A stretch of 64,000 bases of DNA from Aquabacterium sp. (GCA_023266355.1 JAHFQM010000002.1:124001-188000), one strand, 5' to 3'. Positions 1 to 10,566 are shown, counted from the first letter of the stretch. Numbers and translations: made by a program. Notes: a model not told the origin generated them from the sequence alone.

Positions 1-1047
1 ACGGCCCAGGGCATCGGCGGGCCGAAGATGGCAGCCCAGGGCTTCGAGGCCTGGTGGCCGCACGACAAGCTCGCGGTGCACGGGTTCAACATGGAGGTGC
101 TGCGGCGCTTCCGTGAGATCTGGACCATCCGCCGGCGCCTGGGCGACCGCCTGCTGGCCGAGCGGCCGGACCTGTTCATTGGCGTCGATGCGCCCGACTT
201 CAACCTCGGCCTCGAAGCCCGCTTGAAGGCCGAAGGCGTCAAGACCGTGCACTTCGTCAGCCCCTCGATCTGGGCTTGGCGGGGAGGGCGCATCCACAAA
301 ATCCACCGATCGGTGGACCACATGCTCTGCCTCTTCCCCTTCGAGCCGCAGATCTACCACGACGCTGGCATCGCCGCGAGCTACGTGGGCCACCCCTTGG
401 CCGACACCATCCCGCTGGAGGTGCCACGTGCGGCCGCCCGCCAGAAGCTGGGCCTGGCCGACGGCGTGCCCCTGCTGGCCGTGCTGCCCGGCAGCCGCCG
501 CGGTGAGATCAGCCACATCGCGCCCGTTTTCCTGCAAACCGTGGCCAGCTTGGCCCGGCAGCGCCCCGACCTGCGCTTCGTGCTGCCCGTGGTGCCTGGC
601 CTGCGCGAGCTGGTGGAGCCCCTGGTGCGCGCGCATGCGCCTGACGCGCCACTGACCTTGCTCGATGGCCAATCCCACGAGGCCCTGGCCGCCTGCGACG
701 TCACCCTGATCGCCAGCGGCACCGCCACGCTGGAAGCCGCCCTGTTCAAGCGCCCCATGGTCATCGCCTACCAGCTCAGTCCCATGAGCTGGCAGATCAT
801 GAAGCGCATGGGCTACCTGCCCTGGGTGGGGCTGCCCAACATCCTGGCGCGCGATTTCGTCGTGCCCGAGCGCCTGCAGCACGACGCCAACCCGACGCAG
901 CTGGCCGCCGATGTGCTGGCCTGGCTGGACGACCCTGCGCGCTGCGCCTCGGTGCAGCAGCGTTTCCTCGACATGCACCACCTGCTGCGGCGTGACACCG
1001 CCCGCGCGGCCTCCGATGCCATCGCCCAAGTCCTCGAAGCGCGCTGA
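1..1047 (+). CDS. lpxB: Lipid-A-disaccharide synthase, 5' end missing
   Basis: LpxB joins UDP-2,3-diacylglucosamine and lipid X to make the tetra-acylated disaccharide of lipid A at the cytoplasmic face of the inner membrane. The reading frame is open from the first base, so the start lies outside the window; 348 residues are visible, against about 380 for the family. Recognisable stretches are GIGGPKM near the left edge, [20 protein letters not shown] and the glycosyltransferase segment [12 protein letters not shown] followed by [12 protein letters not shown]. The 3' end overlaps the start proposed for rnhB, an arrangement common in proteobacterial lpxAB-rnhB clusters. Identification is secure. 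Confidence 0.96.
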   Translation, partial: TAQGIGGPKMAAQGFEAWWPHDKLAVHGFNMEVLRRFREIWTIRRRLGDRLLAERPDLFIGVDAPDFNLGLEARLKAEGVKTVHFVSPSIWAWRGGRIHKIHRSVDHMLCLFPFEPQIYHDAGIAASYVGHPLADTIPLEVPRAAARQKLGLADGVPLLAVLPGSRRGEISHIAPVFLQTVASLARQRPDLRFVLPVVPGLRELVEPLVRAHAPDAPLTLLDGQSHEALAACDVTLIASGTATLEAALFKRPMVIAYQLSPMSWQIMKRMGYLPWVGLPNILARDFVVPERLQHDANPTQLAADVLAWLDDPARCASVQQRFLDMHHLLRRDTARAASDAIAQVLEAR

Positions 1048-1726
1048 ACGCGTCCAAGTGGCCGTGGTGCCGCCCTTGGCCGCCGAGCAACAGCTGGACT
1101 TGCTCTGCCCCGTCTCGCCCATGGGCTTGTTGGCCGGGGTGGACGAGGCCGGTCGCGGCCCGCTGGCCGGCCCGGTGGTGGCGGCGGCGGTCATCCTCGA
1201 TGAGCTCAACCCCATCGCCGGCTTGGCCGACTCCAAGAAGCTCAGCGCCCGCCAGCGCGAGCACCTGTTCGATGAGATCCGTGCCAAGGCCCTGTGCTGC
1301 AGCATCGCGCTTGCCTCGGTCGAGGAAATCGACCAGCTCAACATCCTGCACGCCACCATGCTGGCCATGCGCCGGGCCGTGGAAGGGCTCCGCCTGAAGC
1401 CCTCCCTGGTCCAGGTCGATGGCAACCGCGTGCCGCCGCTGGCGGTGCCTGCCCAGGCCATCGTCAAGGGCGATGCCAAGGTGCAGGCCATCTCGGCGGC
1501 GTCCATCCTGGCCAAGGTGCACCGCGACCGCCTGTGCGACGAGCTGCACCAGGCCTTCCCGCAGTACGGCTTCGACGGCCACAAGGGCTATCCCACGGCC
1601 GACCACATCGCCGCGCTGCGCCAGCATGGCGCCACGCCCCACCATCGGCGCAGCTTCGGCCCGGTGAAGGTGGTGCTGGGGCTGGTGCCCGACCCGAGCC
1701 TGCCGGTGCCCGCCGTGCGCCGCTGA
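1016..1726 (+). CDS. rnhB: Ribonuclease HII
   Basis: RNase HII cleaves the RNA strand of RNA-DNA hybrids and single ribonucleotides in DNA. The N-terminal active-site motif [19 protein letters not shown] supplies the first Asp-Glu pair; SKKLS and [22 protein letters not shown] with the following HKGYPT are also typical. The start is uncertain: ATG at 1016 lies inside the 3' end of lpxB and gives 236 residues, while a GTG at 1058 would give a shorter N-terminus. The overlap with lpxB suggests translational coupling. Confidence 0.93.
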   Translation: MPSPKSSKRAERVQVAVVPPLAAEQQLDLLCPVSPMGLLAGVDEAGRGPLAGPVVAAAVILDELNPIAGLADSKKLSARQREHLFDEIRAKALCCSIALASVEEIDQLNILHATMLAMRRAVEGLRLKPSLVQVDGNRVPPLAVPAQAIVKGDAKVQAISAASILAKVHRDRLCDELHQAFPQYGFDGHKGYPTADHIAALRQHGATPHHRRSFGPVKVVLGLVPDPSLPVPAVRR

Positions 1727-1748
1727 ACGCCTTGCCGACCCCTGCGCC

Positions 1749-2582
1749 ATGCCCCTCATCCAGTCGATCACCTCCCGCGAGAACGCGCTGATCCAGCGCC
1801 TGCGCCGCCTGGCCCAGGAGCCCCTTGCCTACCGCAAGCAGGGCGAGGTCTGGCTGGAGGGCGACCACCTCTGTTCGGCCTGCTTGGCGCGCGGTGTGGC
1901 GGTGCCGGTGGCCATCGTGGCCGACACCGCCTGGATCGGCGAGCACGGCACGGCCACGGGCGATGACGAGCGCGCCGCCCTGGCCAGCCGCCTGGCGCGT
2001 GCCGCCGACAAGGTCGTCGTGGTGCCCGAGGCGCTGTGGAAGGCCTTCACCGGCCTGGAGTCGCCTGCGCGCATCGGCTACCTGCTGCCGCTGGCGGCTC
2101 ATGCCGGCAGCGCTGAATGCAGTGCACAAGGCATCCAGGCGACGGCACGCACGGTCGTGCTGGACCGCCTGCAGGACGCCGGCAACGTCGGCAGCATCTT
2201 GCGCAGCGCAGCGGCCCTGGGCGTGCAGCAGTTGCTGGCGCTCAAGGGCACGGCCGGCCTGTGGAGCCCCAAGGTGCTGCGCGCCGGCATGGGCGCGCAT
2301 TTCGCGCTGAACTTGGTCGAGCAGCTGGACGCCGACGACCTGGCCGCGCTGCATGTGCCCTTGGTGGCCACCAGCTCGCACACCGAGCACGTGGTGTCCA
2401 AGGTGCAGCTGCCCGACCCGTGCGCCTGGGTGATGGGGCACGAAGGGCAGGGCGTCAGCGCAGCCCTGCAGGCCCGCTGCGCCCTCACCGTGACGATTCC
2501 CCAGCCGGGGGGCGAAGAGTCCTTGAATGTCGCGGCGGCCACCGCCATCTGCCTCTACGAATCGCTGCGGCAGCGCGGCTGA
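1749..2582 (+). CDS. TrmH/SpoU-family RNA 2'-O-methyltransferase
   Basis: A 277-residue SPOUT methyltransferase that should transfer a methyl group from S-adenosylmethionine to a ribose 2'-OH in rRNA or tRNA. The three family motifs are in order: LDRLQDAGNVGSILRSAAALG (Asn and Arg of motif 1, about residues 138-158), AWVMGHEGQGVS (motif 2) and IPQPGGEESLNVAAATAICLYE (motif 3, near the C-terminus). An N-terminal substrate-binding segment begins ITSRENALIQRLRRL. It follows rnhB after 22 bases and is probably co-transcribed. The exact target nucleotide cannot be decided from sequence, so no symbol is given; the domain layout resembles RlmB-like enzymes. Confidence 0.88.
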   Translation: MPLIQSITSRENALIQRLRRLAQEPLAYRKQGEVWLEGDHLCSACLARGVAVPVAIVADTAWIGEHGTATGDDERAALASRLARAADKVVVVPEALWKAFTGLESPARIGYLLPLAAHAGSAECSAQGIQATARTVVLDRLQDAGNVGSILRSAAALGVQQLLALKGTAGLWSPKVLRAGMGAHFALNLVEQLDADDLAALHVPLVATSSHTEHVVSKVQLPDPCAWVMGHEGQGVSAALQARCALTVTIPQPGGEESLNVAAATAICLYESLRQRG

Positions 2583-2685
2583 GACCGCCACAGCAGGGCC
2601 AACCCACACCCACCCGCGGTTTTGTCCTAATATACGGGCTGTTGTGCTGCGGGTTCTCCCGCGACATTTTTCCCTTGGAGGATGC

Positions 2686-3384
2686 ATGGACCGTTCCCTC
2701 AAACCCCTGGACGTGGTTTACGGCGGCTCGCTGGGCGTGGACCGCTCGCGCGTGCTGCGCAACACCTACGCGCTGCTGGCGCTGTCCATGGTCCCCACCG
2801 TGCTCGGCGCCTGGGTGGGCGTGGCCTTCGGCTTCAGCCTGCTGCCTGGCAGCCCGCTGATCAGCGCCTTGCTCTTCCTGGGCATCGCCTTTGCTTTCTT
2901 CTACGGCATCGAGAAAACCAAGCACACCGGCACGGGCGTGCTCCTGCTGCTGGGCTTCACCTTCTTCATGGGCCTGATGCTGTCGCGCCTGCTGGGCTTT
3001 GCGCTGGGCCTGTCCAATGGCGTGCAGCTCATCTCGCTGGCCTTTGGTGGCACGGCAACGGTGTTCGTGGGCATGGCCACCCTGGCCAGCACCGTCAAGC
3101 GCGATGTCTCCAGCATGGGCAAGTGGCTGTTCATGGGCGTGATGGTCATGATCGTGGCCAGCCTGGCCAACATCTGGCTGCAAATGCCCGCGCTGATGCT
3201 GGCGGTCTCCACGATGTCCGTGCTGATCTTCTCCGCCTTCATCCTCTACGACCTCAAGCGCATCATCGACGGTGGCGAAACCAACTACGTTTCGGCCACG
3301 CTGGCGGTGTACCTCGACGTCTACAACGTCTTCACCTCGCTGCTGCAGCTGCTGATGGCGCTGGGCGGTGCCAGCGACGACTGA
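2686..3384 (+). CDS. BI-1/YccA-family inner membrane protein
   Basis: A 232-residue, strongly hydrophobic protein with about seven membrane segments, of the Bax inhibitor-1 (UPF0005) family. Members act as membrane-quality-control partners or calcium-leak channels; the bacterial role is poorly defined. The C-terminal segment with FILYDLKRIIDGGETNYVSATLAVYLDVYNVF is the family signature, containing the conserved Asp residues. The start is ATG 2686, seven bases after a good TTGGAGG ribosome site; an out-of-frame ATG at 2682 is not used. The gene stands alone and ends in a strong terminator. Confidence 0.92.
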   Translation: MDRSLKPLDVVYGGSLGVDRSRVLRNTYALLALSMVPTVLGAWVGVAFGFSLLPGSPLISALLFLGIAFAFFYGIEKTKHTGTGVLLLLGFTFFMGLMLSRLLGFALGLSNGVQLISLAFGGTATVFVGMATLASTVKRDVSSMGKWLFMGVMVMIVASLANIWLQMPALMLAVSTMSVLIFSAFILYDLKRIIDGGETNYVSATLAVYLDVYNVFTSLLQLLMALGGASDD

Positions 3385-3427
3385 GGTCGATTCCGCTGGC
3401 CACACATGGCAGCGCAGTCAAAACAAA

Positions 3428-3453
3428 GGGAGCCCTCGGGCTCCCTTTTTGTT
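3428..3453 (+). terminator. Rho-independent terminator after the BI-1 gene
   Basis: GGGAGCC, loop CTCG, GGCTCCC, then TTTTTGTT. It starts 43 bases past the BI-1 stop codon and separates that gene from the convergent dnaB. Confidence 0.88.
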
Positions 3454-3493
3454 GCGCCCCATCCTGCAGGGCGCTGAGGATGGGCTGCTGGGG

Positions 3494-4924
3494 TCAGTAT
3501 TCGTCGCCGCCGTAACTGCCCGGTGCGAGGTTCTCGAAGCGGGTGTTGGACTTGATGAAGCCCAGGTGCACACTGCCCACCGGGCCGTTACGCTGCTTGC
3601 CGATGATGATTTCGGCCACACCCGGGATCTTCGATTCCTTGTTGTAGTACTCGTCGCGGTAGATGAACATGATGACGTCGGCGTCCTGCTCGATGGCGCC
3701 GGACTCGCGCAGGTCGGACATCATGGGGCGCTTGTCGGGCCGCGTTTCCACCGAGCGGTTGAGCTGCGACAGCGCGATCACCGGGCACTGCAGTTCCTTG
3801 GCCAAGGCCTTCAGGCCCCGCGAGATTTCACCGATCACGGTGGCGCGGTTTTCCTCGTTGCTGCCCGAGCCGCTCATCAGCTGCAGGTAGTCCACGATGA
3901 TCAGGCCGAGCGTGCCACCGAACTGGCGGGCCAGGCGGCGCGAACGGGCGCGCAACTCGTTGGGGGAGAGGCCCGGCGTTTCGTCGATGAAGACGTTGGC
4001 GTGGCGCAGCTTTTCCACCGTCTCGCTGAGGCGGCCCCATTCGTCGTCGGACAGGCGCCCGGTGCGCAGGTTCTGCTGGTTGATGCGGCCGATCGAGCCG
4101 ACCATCCGCAAGGCCAGCTGAGAGGCGCCCATTTCCATGGAGAACACCGCCACCGGCAGGCCCTCGTTGACGGCCACGTTCTCGCCGATGTTCAGCGCGA
4201 AGGCGGTTTTGCCCATCGAGGGGCGCGCGGCCAGGATGATGAGGTCGCCCTTTTGCAGGCCGGCGGTCATCTTGTCCATGTCGATGAAGCCGGTGCGCAC
4301 GCCGGTGACATCCTCGGCGCCGTTGTCGGCCAGCTCCTGCACGCGGTCCAGCAGGTCCACCACCAGGCCGTCCATGGCGAAGAAGCCCTGTTTGTTGCGG
4401 CTGCCTTCCTCGCCGATCTTCATGATCTTGGCTTCGGCCTCGTCGAGGATGTCCGACACCGACTTGCCCTGCGGGCTGAAGGCGTTGGTGGCGATCTCGT
4501 CGGAGGCCGTCACCAGCTTGCGCAGCACCGCGCGCTCTCGCACGATTTCAGCGTAGCGGCGCATGTTGGCCGCGCTCGGCACCGACTGGGCCAAGGCGTT
4601 GAGGTAGGTCAGGCCGCCCACGTCCTGTGCCTTGCCTTGCATTTGCAACTGCTCGAACACCGTGATGACGTCGGCCGGCTTGGAGCCGGACACCAACTGC
4701 TGGATGGCCGCGAAAATGAGCTGGTGCTCGTAGCGGTAGAAGTCGCTCTCGTTGAGCAGGTCGGCGGCGCGGTCCCAGGCGCTGTTGTCCAGCAGGAGGC
4801 CGCCCAGCACGCTTTGCTCGCCCTCGATGGAGTGCGGCGGCACGCGCAGGCGCGCGATCTCATCGCTGCTTGGCGCATCGCCAGGGTTCCTGAAAGACGA
4901 GGGGGTGGGGAAGACTGCGGCCAT
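3494..4924 (-). CDS. dnaB: Replicative DNA helicase DnaB
   Basis: The 476-residue hexameric helicase that unwinds DNA at the replication fork. An N-terminal primase-interaction domain (PHSIEGEQSVLGGLLLDN) is followed by the RecA-like motor domain with Walker A ARPSMGKTAFALN, IIVDYLQLM as Walker B, and SQLNRSVETRPDKRPMMSDLRESGAIEQDADVI. Length and motif order are normal, with no intein. It lies downstream of the S6-PriB-S18-L9 operon on the same strand, the usual proteobacterial order, but a hairpin terminator lies between. Confidence 0.98.
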   Translation of the reverse strand: MAAVFPTPSSFRNPGDAPSSDEIARLRVPPHSIEGEQSVLGGLLLDNSAWDRAADLLNESDFYRYEHQLIFAAIQQLVSGSKPADVITVFEQLQMQGKAQDVGGLTYLNALAQSVPSAANMRRYAEIVRERAVLRKLVTASDEIATNAFSPQGKSVSDILDEAEAKIMKIGEEGSRNKQGFFAMDGLVVDLLDRVQELADNGAEDVTGVRTGFIDMDKMTAGLQKGDLIILAARPSMGKTAFALNIGENVAVNEGLPVAVFSMEMGASQLALRMVGSIGRINQQNLRTGRLSDDEWGRLSETVEKLRHANVFIDETPGLSPNELRARSRRLARQFGGTLGLIIVDYLQLMSGSGSNEENRATVIGEISRGLKALAKELQCPVIALSQLNRSVETRPDKRPMMSDLRESGAIEQDADVIMFIYRDEYYNKESKIPGVAEIIIGKQRNGPVGSVHLGFIKSNTRFENLAPGSYGGDEY

Positions 4925-5053
4925 GGGTCGATGATACGGTCGTGTGCTGTGTCAGCCTGTGGATAAAGCTGTGGGCAGCCTTGGGAAATGCAGGGGACTT
5001 CCTGGGGACGGCGGTGGACAAGTCTGCCGCCCTTCATCGGGGACACCCGGAAA

Positions 5054-5083
5054 CGACAAAGCCGGCTTGCGCCGGCTTTGTGA
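5054..5083 (-). terminator. Terminator after rplI
   Basis: AAAGCCGGC, loop of four, GCCGGCTTT: a perfect 9-base-pair stem at 5058-5079. On the minus strand it is followed by GTCGTTT. It would end the ribosomal operon before dnaB; its T-rich arms on both sides may let it work in either direction. Confidence 0.7.
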
Positions 5084-5137
5084 GACTGCCTGCATGGGGC
5101 GCGTGCGCACCCCTTGCAGATGACCGATCTGGAAGGA

Positions 5138-5590
5138 TCAGTCGTTGGCAGCGACGACAGCGATGGTGACGTCCACCACCACGTCGGTGTGCAGGGACAC
5201 CGACACGGCGTGCTCGCCCACGGTCTTCAGCGGGCCGTTGGGCAGGCGAACCTGCTGCTTGGCCACGTCGAAGCCAGCAGCCTTCAGGCCGTCGGCGATG
5301 TCGTGGTTGGTGACCGAACCGAACAGGCGGCCGTCCACGCCAGCCTTCTGGCTGACGGTGATGGTCTTGCCGGTGAGCTTGTCGCCCACGGCTTGTGCGG
5401 CGGCCAGCTTCTCGGCGGAAGCCTTTTCAAGCTCGGCGCGGCGAGCTTCGAATTCGGCGACGGCCTTTTCGGTGGCGCGGCGGGCTTGACCGGTCGGGAT
5501 CAGGAAGTTACGGGCGTAGCCGTCCTTGACCTTGACCACATCACCCAGGTTGCCCAGGTTGGCGACTTTTTCGAGGAGGATGATTTGCAT
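5138..5590 (-). CDS. rplI: 50S ribosomal protein L9
   Basis: L9 binds 23S rRNA and projects from the large subunit. At 150 residues it has normal length. [32 protein letters not shown] is the N-terminal rRNA-binding signature, followed by the long connecting helix rich in Glu, Ala and Lys, and a C-terminal domain ending [12 protein letters not shown]. It is the last gene of rpsF-priB-rpsR-rplI, 12 bases after rpsR. Confidence 0.98.
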   Translation of the reverse strand: MQIILLEKVANLGNLGDVVKVKDGYARNFLIPTGQARRATEKAVAEFEARRAELEKASAEKLAAAQAVGDKLTGKTITVSQKAGVDGRLFGSVTNHDIADGLKAAGFDVAKQQVRLPNGPLKTVGEHAVSVSLHTDVVVDVTIAVVAAND

Positions 5591-5602
5591 GACAGGGACT
5601 CC

Positions 5603-5896
5603 TTAGACGCGGTGCTGGTCGCTGTAAGGCAGCAGGGCCAGGAAGCGAGCGCGCTTGATGGCGGTGGTCAGCTGACGCTGGTAGATCGCGCGGGTGCCGG
5701 TCAGGCGTGCGGGGATGATCTTGCCGTTTTCAGCGATGAAATCGCGCAGGGTGTCAACGTCCTTGTAGTCGATCTGTTCGACGTTGGCGACGGTGAAGCG
5801 GCAGAAGCGCTTGCGGCGGAACAGCAGGGACTGCGTGTTGCGCTTGCCCTTGCGGTCTTTGGAGAACTTGCCGTTCTTGGAGCGGGGAGCAACCAT
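5603..5896 (-). CDS. rpsR: 30S ribosomal protein S18
   Basis: S18 pairs with S6 on the platform of the small subunit. The protein has 97 residues, with a basic N-terminal tail ([20 protein letters not shown]) slightly longer than in E. coli, then the core [35 protein letters not shown] and [19 protein letters not shown]. It sits nine bases downstream of priB in the same operon. Confidence 0.98.
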   Translation of the reverse strand: MVAPRSKNGKFSKDRKGKRNTQSLLFRRKRFCRFTVANVEQIDYKDVDTLRDFIAENGKIIPARLTGTRAIYQRQLTTAIKRARFLALLPYSDQHRV

Positions 5897-5905
5897 GTTG
5901 ACCTC

Positions 5906-6217
5906 TCAATTATCCGTTGAATGTGTTTGAACGATGTCGGTGAGTTCGGTGATGTGCAGCAGCACGCCCCGTCCGTGACGCGGAGCCCCCAGGAAACCAG
6001 CGAGCCCGAAAGCTTCGCCGATGGCCTGCTTGTTCAGCCGATCTGCGATCGGACCGATGGCCACAGCCTTGATGTCCAGCTTGACCTTGCGGCTTTGCTG
6101 GTTCTCGCTCACCGTGGATTCGTGCTGAAGCACGAGGTCCAGGGCGGGCAGGCCGGCGGGGGTGTATCTCAGCGCCTTGCGCTCGATGATCTGGGCGGAC
6201 AGCAGAACTTGGTTCAT
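5906..6217 (-). CDS. priB: Primosomal replication protein N (PriB)
   Basis: PriB is a single-OB-fold ssDNA-binding protein that helps PriA reload DnaB at stalled forks. The 103-residue sequence begins MNQVLLSAQIIERKALRYTPAGLPALDLVLQHES and includes VKLDIKAVAIGPIADRL, both typical of the SSB-like OB fold. Position between rpsF and rpsR is diagnostic for beta- and gammaproteobacteria. The C-terminal third is less conserved. Confidence 0.95.
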   Translation of the reverse strand: MNQVLLSAQIIERKALRYTPAGLPALDLVLQHESTVSENQQSRKVKLDIKAVAIGPIADRLNKQAIGEAFGLAGFLGAPRHGRGVLLHITELTDIVQTHSTDN

Positions 6218-6283
6218 GCTGGGGTGACCGCGTTCAGTTCAGCGTGCGCTGACGGGTGCAGCCTGGCAGCCTTGCGGCTGGCA

Positions 6284-6649
6284 TCAGGCAGCGGCGGGCT
6301 CCTGCTGGGCCTTGCGGGCCTCTTCACGCTCAACCTGCTTCATCATCACGGAAGGAGCGGTCTCGGCCTTGTCCTTCAGCACGGTCAGGTGACGCAGCAC
6401 GGCGTCGTTGAACTTGAAGCCGGTTTCGATTTCAGCCAGGGTTTCCTTGCTGATTTCGACGTTCAGGCACAGGTAGTGGGCCTTGGCCAGCTTGTTGATC
6501 TGGTAAGCCAGTTGACGGCGGCCCCAGTCTTCGAAGCGGTGCACCTGGCCACCATTGGTGGTGATCAGGGTCTTGTAGCGCTCCAGCATGGCCGGAACTT
6601 GTTCGCTTTGATCCGGGTGGATCAGCACGATGATTTCATAGTGACGCAT
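6284..6649 (-). CDS. rpsF: 30S ribosomal protein S6
   Basis: S6 forms the platform heterodimer with S18. The 121-residue protein starts [25 protein letters not shown], the family N-terminus; an upstream in-frame ATG at 6706 would add 19 non-conserved residues and is rejected. An AAGGAG-like site (reading AAGGAGCTTTC before the ATG) supports the start at 6649. First gene of the four-gene operon; the 66-base gap to priB is the longest in the operon. Confidence 0.97.
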   Translation of the reverse strand: MRHYEIIVLIHPDQSEQVPAMLERYKTLITTNGGQVHRFEDWGRRQLAYQINKLAKAHYLCLNVEISKETLAEIETGFKFNDAVLRHLTVLKDKAETAPSVMMKQVEREEARKAQQEPAAA

Positions 6650-6870
6650 GAAAGCTCCTTGTGGATTCCCGCTCCAGCTGATGGCGATCGTCAGGATCGC
6701 CAGCAAATGGCCCGGGTGGGAAGCCGCAGCGAAGCGTCAAACCCGCGTGCGGCAAGGCCTGTTTGCCCAAAACCCCTGAAGCACGCTTGTGAGCGGTCCA
6801 TCTGGGCTTGCGCAAATCAGGAAAACGGAAAACCTGCGACTCTATCAGAAAAGCGGCGCTGACGCCACTG

Positions 6871-8067
6871 TCATTGCCAACCGTCCTGCACGGCCCGTGA
6901 CCAGGCCTTGAGGAAATCCGACTGGGTGATGATGCCGACGAGTTTGCGCCCTTCACCGACGATGGGGATGTGGTGGTGTCCGCTGTCGGTGAACAGGGGC
7001 ACGAGCTCCAGGAGCGAACGCTGTGCGCTGGCCACCCGGACCTGCCGCGTCATGATCTGGCCCACGACCTCGGCCTTGTCCGAGGTCAGGCCCGGTGTGG
7101 CGCGCAACAACTGGCGCAGGCGTGAGGCCACGGCCTCGTGCGCATCGAGCCCCGCGTGGCGCAGGAAGTCCGCCCGGGTGACGATGCCCATCAGGTGCTG
7201 GTACTGGTCCACCACAGGCAGGGCCTTGATGCTGTGGCGGTTGAGGAGCTCCCAGGCGTCTTGCAAGGGCGTGCCGAACTGCACGGTGACGGGCTGGCGC
7301 GACATGATCTGGTCGCAGCGCAATTCGCCCAGGCGCCGCCGGTAGGCCAGGCGTTCGGTTTCGTGCATCAGCGCTTCGAGGTCGTCGCGGCTGACGTCCA
7401 GCACCTGGTTGTACCGACGCAGCACCTCGCCCAGGGCATCGGGCGTGCTTGCCTCACCCCGCTTGGGGGATGCGGAGGGCTTGGCCTTGCCTTGTGGATG
7501 GGGGTAGGGGCGGCCCGTGAGGGTGTTGTAGGCCATGCCGGCGAGCACCAGCAGCAAGGAATTCACCATCACAGGGAACAGCGGGAAGCGCCAGGCCGCG
7601 GCATGGGTGAGCACGGCGGTCAGGGCCACGGCGCCGCCGGGTGGGTGCAGGCTGCGCGTGCCCAACATGGCGGCGATCGCCAGGCAGACCGCCGCGGGGC
7701 CGGCGACGAGCGGGTCCAGGCCGGTCATGGCGAGCGCCGTGCCCACCAGGGCAGACAAGGTGTTGCCGCCCACCACGGCCCAGGGTTGGGCCATCGGGCC
7801 TGCAGGCACGGCGAAAACCAGCACGGCCGAGGCGCCCAGTGGCGCGATCATCCAGGGGCTGCCAGGCCAGAAACCAGCCAGTCGCTGGCAGAGCGCGGCC
7901 ATGAACAGCAAGCCCAGGCCGGCGCCGCAAGCCGAGCGCAGGCGCTCCTTGCCATCGGCCATGACGGGCGCGGGCCAGAGCAGGGCACGCCAGCGTTCCA
8001 GCCAGGTCGGCTGATCGACGGCGTCGGGCGGGAAGTCGGGGTGAGGTGTGGGCCGGTTCATGGGCAT
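6871..8067 (-). CDS. HPP-family membrane protein with two CBS domains
   Basis: A 398-residue protein with an N-terminal HPP domain of about four to five membrane segments (SLHPPGGAVALTAVL carries the His-Pro-Pro signature, about residues 140-155), a charged linker, and a C-terminal pair of CBS domains (IMSRQPVTVQFGTPLQDAWELL and IMTRQVRVASAQRSLLELVPLF). HPP proteins have been linked to nitrite transport in plants; the bacterial substrate is unknown. CBS pairs usually sense adenine nucleotides, so nucleotide-controlled transport is a reasonable inference. It lies downstream of ppsA on the same strand, beyond a hairpin. Confidence 0.85.
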   Translation of the reverse strand: MPMNRPTPHPDFPPDAVDQPTWLERWRALLWPAPVMADGKERLRSACGAGLGLLFMAALCQRLAGFWPGSPWMIAPLGASAVLVFAVPAGPMAQPWAVVGGNTLSALVGTALAMTGLDPLVAGPAAVCLAIAAMLGTRSLHPPGGAVALTAVLTHAAAWRFPLFPVMVNSLLLVLAGMAYNTLTGRPYPHPQGKAKPSASPKRGEASTPDALGEVLRRYNQVLDVSRDDLEALMHETERLAYRRRLGELRCDQIMSRQPVTVQFGTPLQDAWELLNRHSIKALPVVDQYQHLMGIVTRADFLRHAGLDAHEAVASRLRQLLRATPGLTSDKAEVVGQIMTRQVRVASAQRSLLELVPLFTDSGHHHIPIVGEGRKLVGIITQSDFLKAWSRAVQDGWQ

Positions 8068-8096
8068 GCCGTGGCGATGGTGCCTCAGAAATGACG

Positions 8097-8116
8097 CAGG
8101 GGGCCGAAGCCCCCTG
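8097..8116 (-). terminator. Hairpin downstream of ppsA
   Basis: CAGGGGGC, loop CGAA, GCCCCCTG: a perfect 8-base-pair stem 42 bases past the ppsA stop. Downstream on the minus strand the T-run is weak (CGTCATTTCTG), so it is terminator-like rather than a textbook terminator. Confidence 0.55.
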
Positions 8117-8157
8117 TGGTGTCATGTGGCGTCAGGCGCCGTGGGGCACCCTGAAGC

Positions 8158-10566
8158 TCAGCCGCGAGCGGCCAGGCGCTGCCAGGTGTCCACGACCGTG
8201 TCCGGGTTCAGCGAGATGGACACGATGCCTTCGTCGGCCAGCCACTCGGCGAAATCCGGGTGGTCGGACGGGCCTTGACCGCAGATGCCGATGTACTTGC
8301 CCTGTGCGCGGCAAGCGGCGATGGCGCGCGAGATCATGGCCTTCACCGCCGGATCGCGCTCGTCGAAGTCGTGGGCCAGCAACTCCAGGCCGGAGTCGCG
8401 GTCCAGGCCCAGCGTCAGCTGCGTCAGGTCGTTGGAGCCGATCGACATGCCGTCGAAGAACTCCAGGAACTGCTCGGCCAGGATGGCGTTGGAGGGCACT
8501 TCGCACATCATGATGACGCGCAGACCATCCTTGCCACCCTGGGACTCGCGCACCAGGCCGTGGTCGGCCAGCATGCCGGTCACGCGCTCGGCCTGCTTCA
8601 GGGTGCGCACGAAGGGCACCATGATCTCGATGTTGGTCAGGCCCATGTCGTTGCGCACGCGCTTGAGGGCTTCGCACTCCATGGCGAAGGCCTCGCCGAA
8701 CTCGGCGCTGATGTAGCGCGAGGCGCCGCGGAAGCCCAGCATCGGGTTTTCTTCTTCCGGCTCGTAGCGCGAACCGCCGATGAGTTTCTTGTACTCGTTG
8801 GACTTGAAGTCCGACAGGCGCACGATGACGGGCTTGGGCCAGAAGGCCGCGGCGATGGTGGCGATGCCTTCGGCGAGCTTGTCCACGTAGAAAGCGCGGG
8901 GCGAGGCGTGACCACGGGCCACCGATTCCACGGCCTTTTTCAGGTCGGAGTCGATGTTCGGGTAGTCCAGGATCGCCTTGGGGTGGACGCCGATGTTGTT
9001 GTTGATGATGAACTCAAGGCGGGCCAGGCCGACGCCGCTGTTGGGCATCTGGCAGAAGTCGAAGGCCAGCTGCGGGTTGCCCACGTTCATCATGACCTTC
9101 AGGTCGATGTGGGGCATCTCACCACGGGTCACTTCGGTGACTTCGGTCTCCAGCAGGCCTTCGTAGATGTAGCCGGTGTCGCCTTCAGAGCAGGCCACGG
9201 TCACCAGGGTGCCGTCGGTCAGGCGTTCGGTGGCGTTGCCGCAACCGACCACGGCCGGGATGCCCAGCTCACGCGCGATGATGGCGGCGTGGCAGGTGCG
9301 GCCGCCGCGGTTGGTCACGATGGCGCTGGCGCGCTTCATCACCGGCTCCCAGTTGGGGTCGGTCATGTCGGTGACGAGGATGTCGCCCGGCTTGACGGTG
9401 TCCATCTCGGAGATGTTGTGCACGATGCGCACGGGGCCGGTGCCGATCTTCTGACCGATGGCGCGGCCTTCGGCCAGCACGGTGCCAGTGCCCTTGAGCT
9501 TGTAGCGCTGCTCGGCCTTGCCTTGCTGCTGGCTCTTCACGGTTTCAGGGCGGGCCTGCAGGATATACAGGTGGCCGTCGGTGCCGTCCTTGCCCCATTC
9601 GATGTCCATCGGGCGGCCATAGTGCTCTTCGATGATGACGGCGTAGCGGGCCAGCTCGGTCACGTCCTCGTTGGTCAGGCTGTAGCGGTTGCGGGCCTCG
9701 ACGGTGGTGTCCACGGTGCGCACCAGCTTGCCGCTGGCGGCCTTTTCCTCGGCCGAGGCGAACTCCATCTTGATCAGCTTGGAGCCCAGGTTGCGGCGGA
9801 TGACAGCCTGCTTGCCAGCCTTGAGCGCCGGCTTGTGCACGTAGAACTCGTCGGGGTTGACAGCGCCTTGCACCACGGTTTCACCCAGGCCGTAGCTGGA
9901 GGTGACGAAGACGACGTCGGAGAAGCCGGATTCGGTGTCGATGGTGAACATCACGCCGGCGGCACCCAGGTCGGAGCGCACCATGCGTTGCACGCCGGCC
10001 GACAGGGCCACGACGTCGTGGGCGAAGCCCTTGTGGACGCGGTAGGAGATGGCGCGGTCGTTGTAGAGCGAGGCGAACACTTCCTTCATCTTGTGCAGGA
10101 CGTCTTCGATGCCCACCACGTTCAGGAAGGTTTCCTGCTGGCCGGCAAACGATGCGTCGGGCAGGTCTTCGGCGGTGGCCGAGGAGCGCACGGCGAACGA
10201 GGCCTGCAGGTTGTCGCCCGCCAGCGTGGCAAAGGCGCCACGGATGGCCTGTTCCAGGTCGGCGGGGAAGGGTTGGGCTTCGAGCCAGCCGCGGATTTCA
10301 GCGCCGGCGACGGCCAAGGCGCGCACGTCTTCGGTGTCCAGCGTGGCCAGGCGTTGGCTGATGCGGTCGGCCAAGCCGTCGTGCTTGAGGAACTCGCGGA
10401 AGGCGTGGGCGGTGGTGGCGAAGCCGGTGGGCACGCGCACGCCGTTGGGCAGCTGGGAGATCATCTCTCCCAGCGAAGCGTTCTTGCCGCCGACGACTTC
10501 GACGTCGGACATGCGCAGTTGCTCGAAGGGCACAACCAGATCGGTTGGCTCAAAGCGGTTGGTCAT
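8158..10566 (-). CDS. ppsA: Phosphoenolpyruvate synthase
   Basis: PpsA converts pyruvate and ATP to phosphoenolpyruvate, AMP and phosphate, the entry to gluconeogenesis. The 802 residues contain the N-terminal ATP-grasp domain ([39 protein letters not shown]), the central swivelling domain with the catalytic His in [14 protein letters not shown], and the C-terminal TIM barrel with [15 protein letters not shown]. The regulator ppsR is divergent, 230 bases away, which fits post-translational control by the neighbouring gene product. Confidence 0.98.
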   Translation of the reverse strand: MTNRFEPTDLVVPFEQLRMSDVEVVGGKNASLGEMISQLPNGVRVPTGFATTAHAFREFLKHDGLADRISQRLATLDTEDVRALAVAGAEIRGWLEAQPFPADLEQAIRGAFATLAGDNLQASFAVRSSATAEDLPDASFAGQQETFLNVVGIEDVLHKMKEVFASLYNDRAISYRVHKGFAHDVVALSAGVQRMVRSDLGAAGVMFTIDTESGFSDVVFVTSSYGLGETVVQGAVNPDEFYVHKPALKAGKQAVIRRNLGSKLIKMEFASAEEKAASGKLVRTVDTTVEARNRYSLTNEDVTELARYAVIIEEHYGRPMDIEWGKDGTDGHLYILQARPETVKSQQQGKAEQRYKLKGTGTVLAEGRAIGQKIGTGPVRIVHNISEMDTVKPGDILVTDMTDPNWEPVMKRASAIVTNRGGRTCHAAIIARELGIPAVVGCGNATERLTDGTLVTVACSEGDTGYIYEGLLETEVTEVTRGEMPHIDLKVMMNVGNPQLAFDFCQMPNSGVGLARLEFIINNNIGVHPKAILDYPNIDSDLKKAVESVARGHASPRAFYVDKLAEGIATIAAAFWPKPVIVRLSDFKSNEYKKLIGGSRYEPEEENPMLGFRGASRYISAEFGEAFAMECEALKRVRNDMGLTNIEIMVPFVRTLKQAERVTGMLADHGLVRESQGGKDGLRVIMMCEVPSNAILAEQFLEFFDGMSIGSNDLTQLTLGLDRDSGLELLAHDFDERDPAVKAMISRAIAACRAQGKYIGICGQGPSDHPDFAEWLADEGIVSISLNPDTVVDTWQRLAARG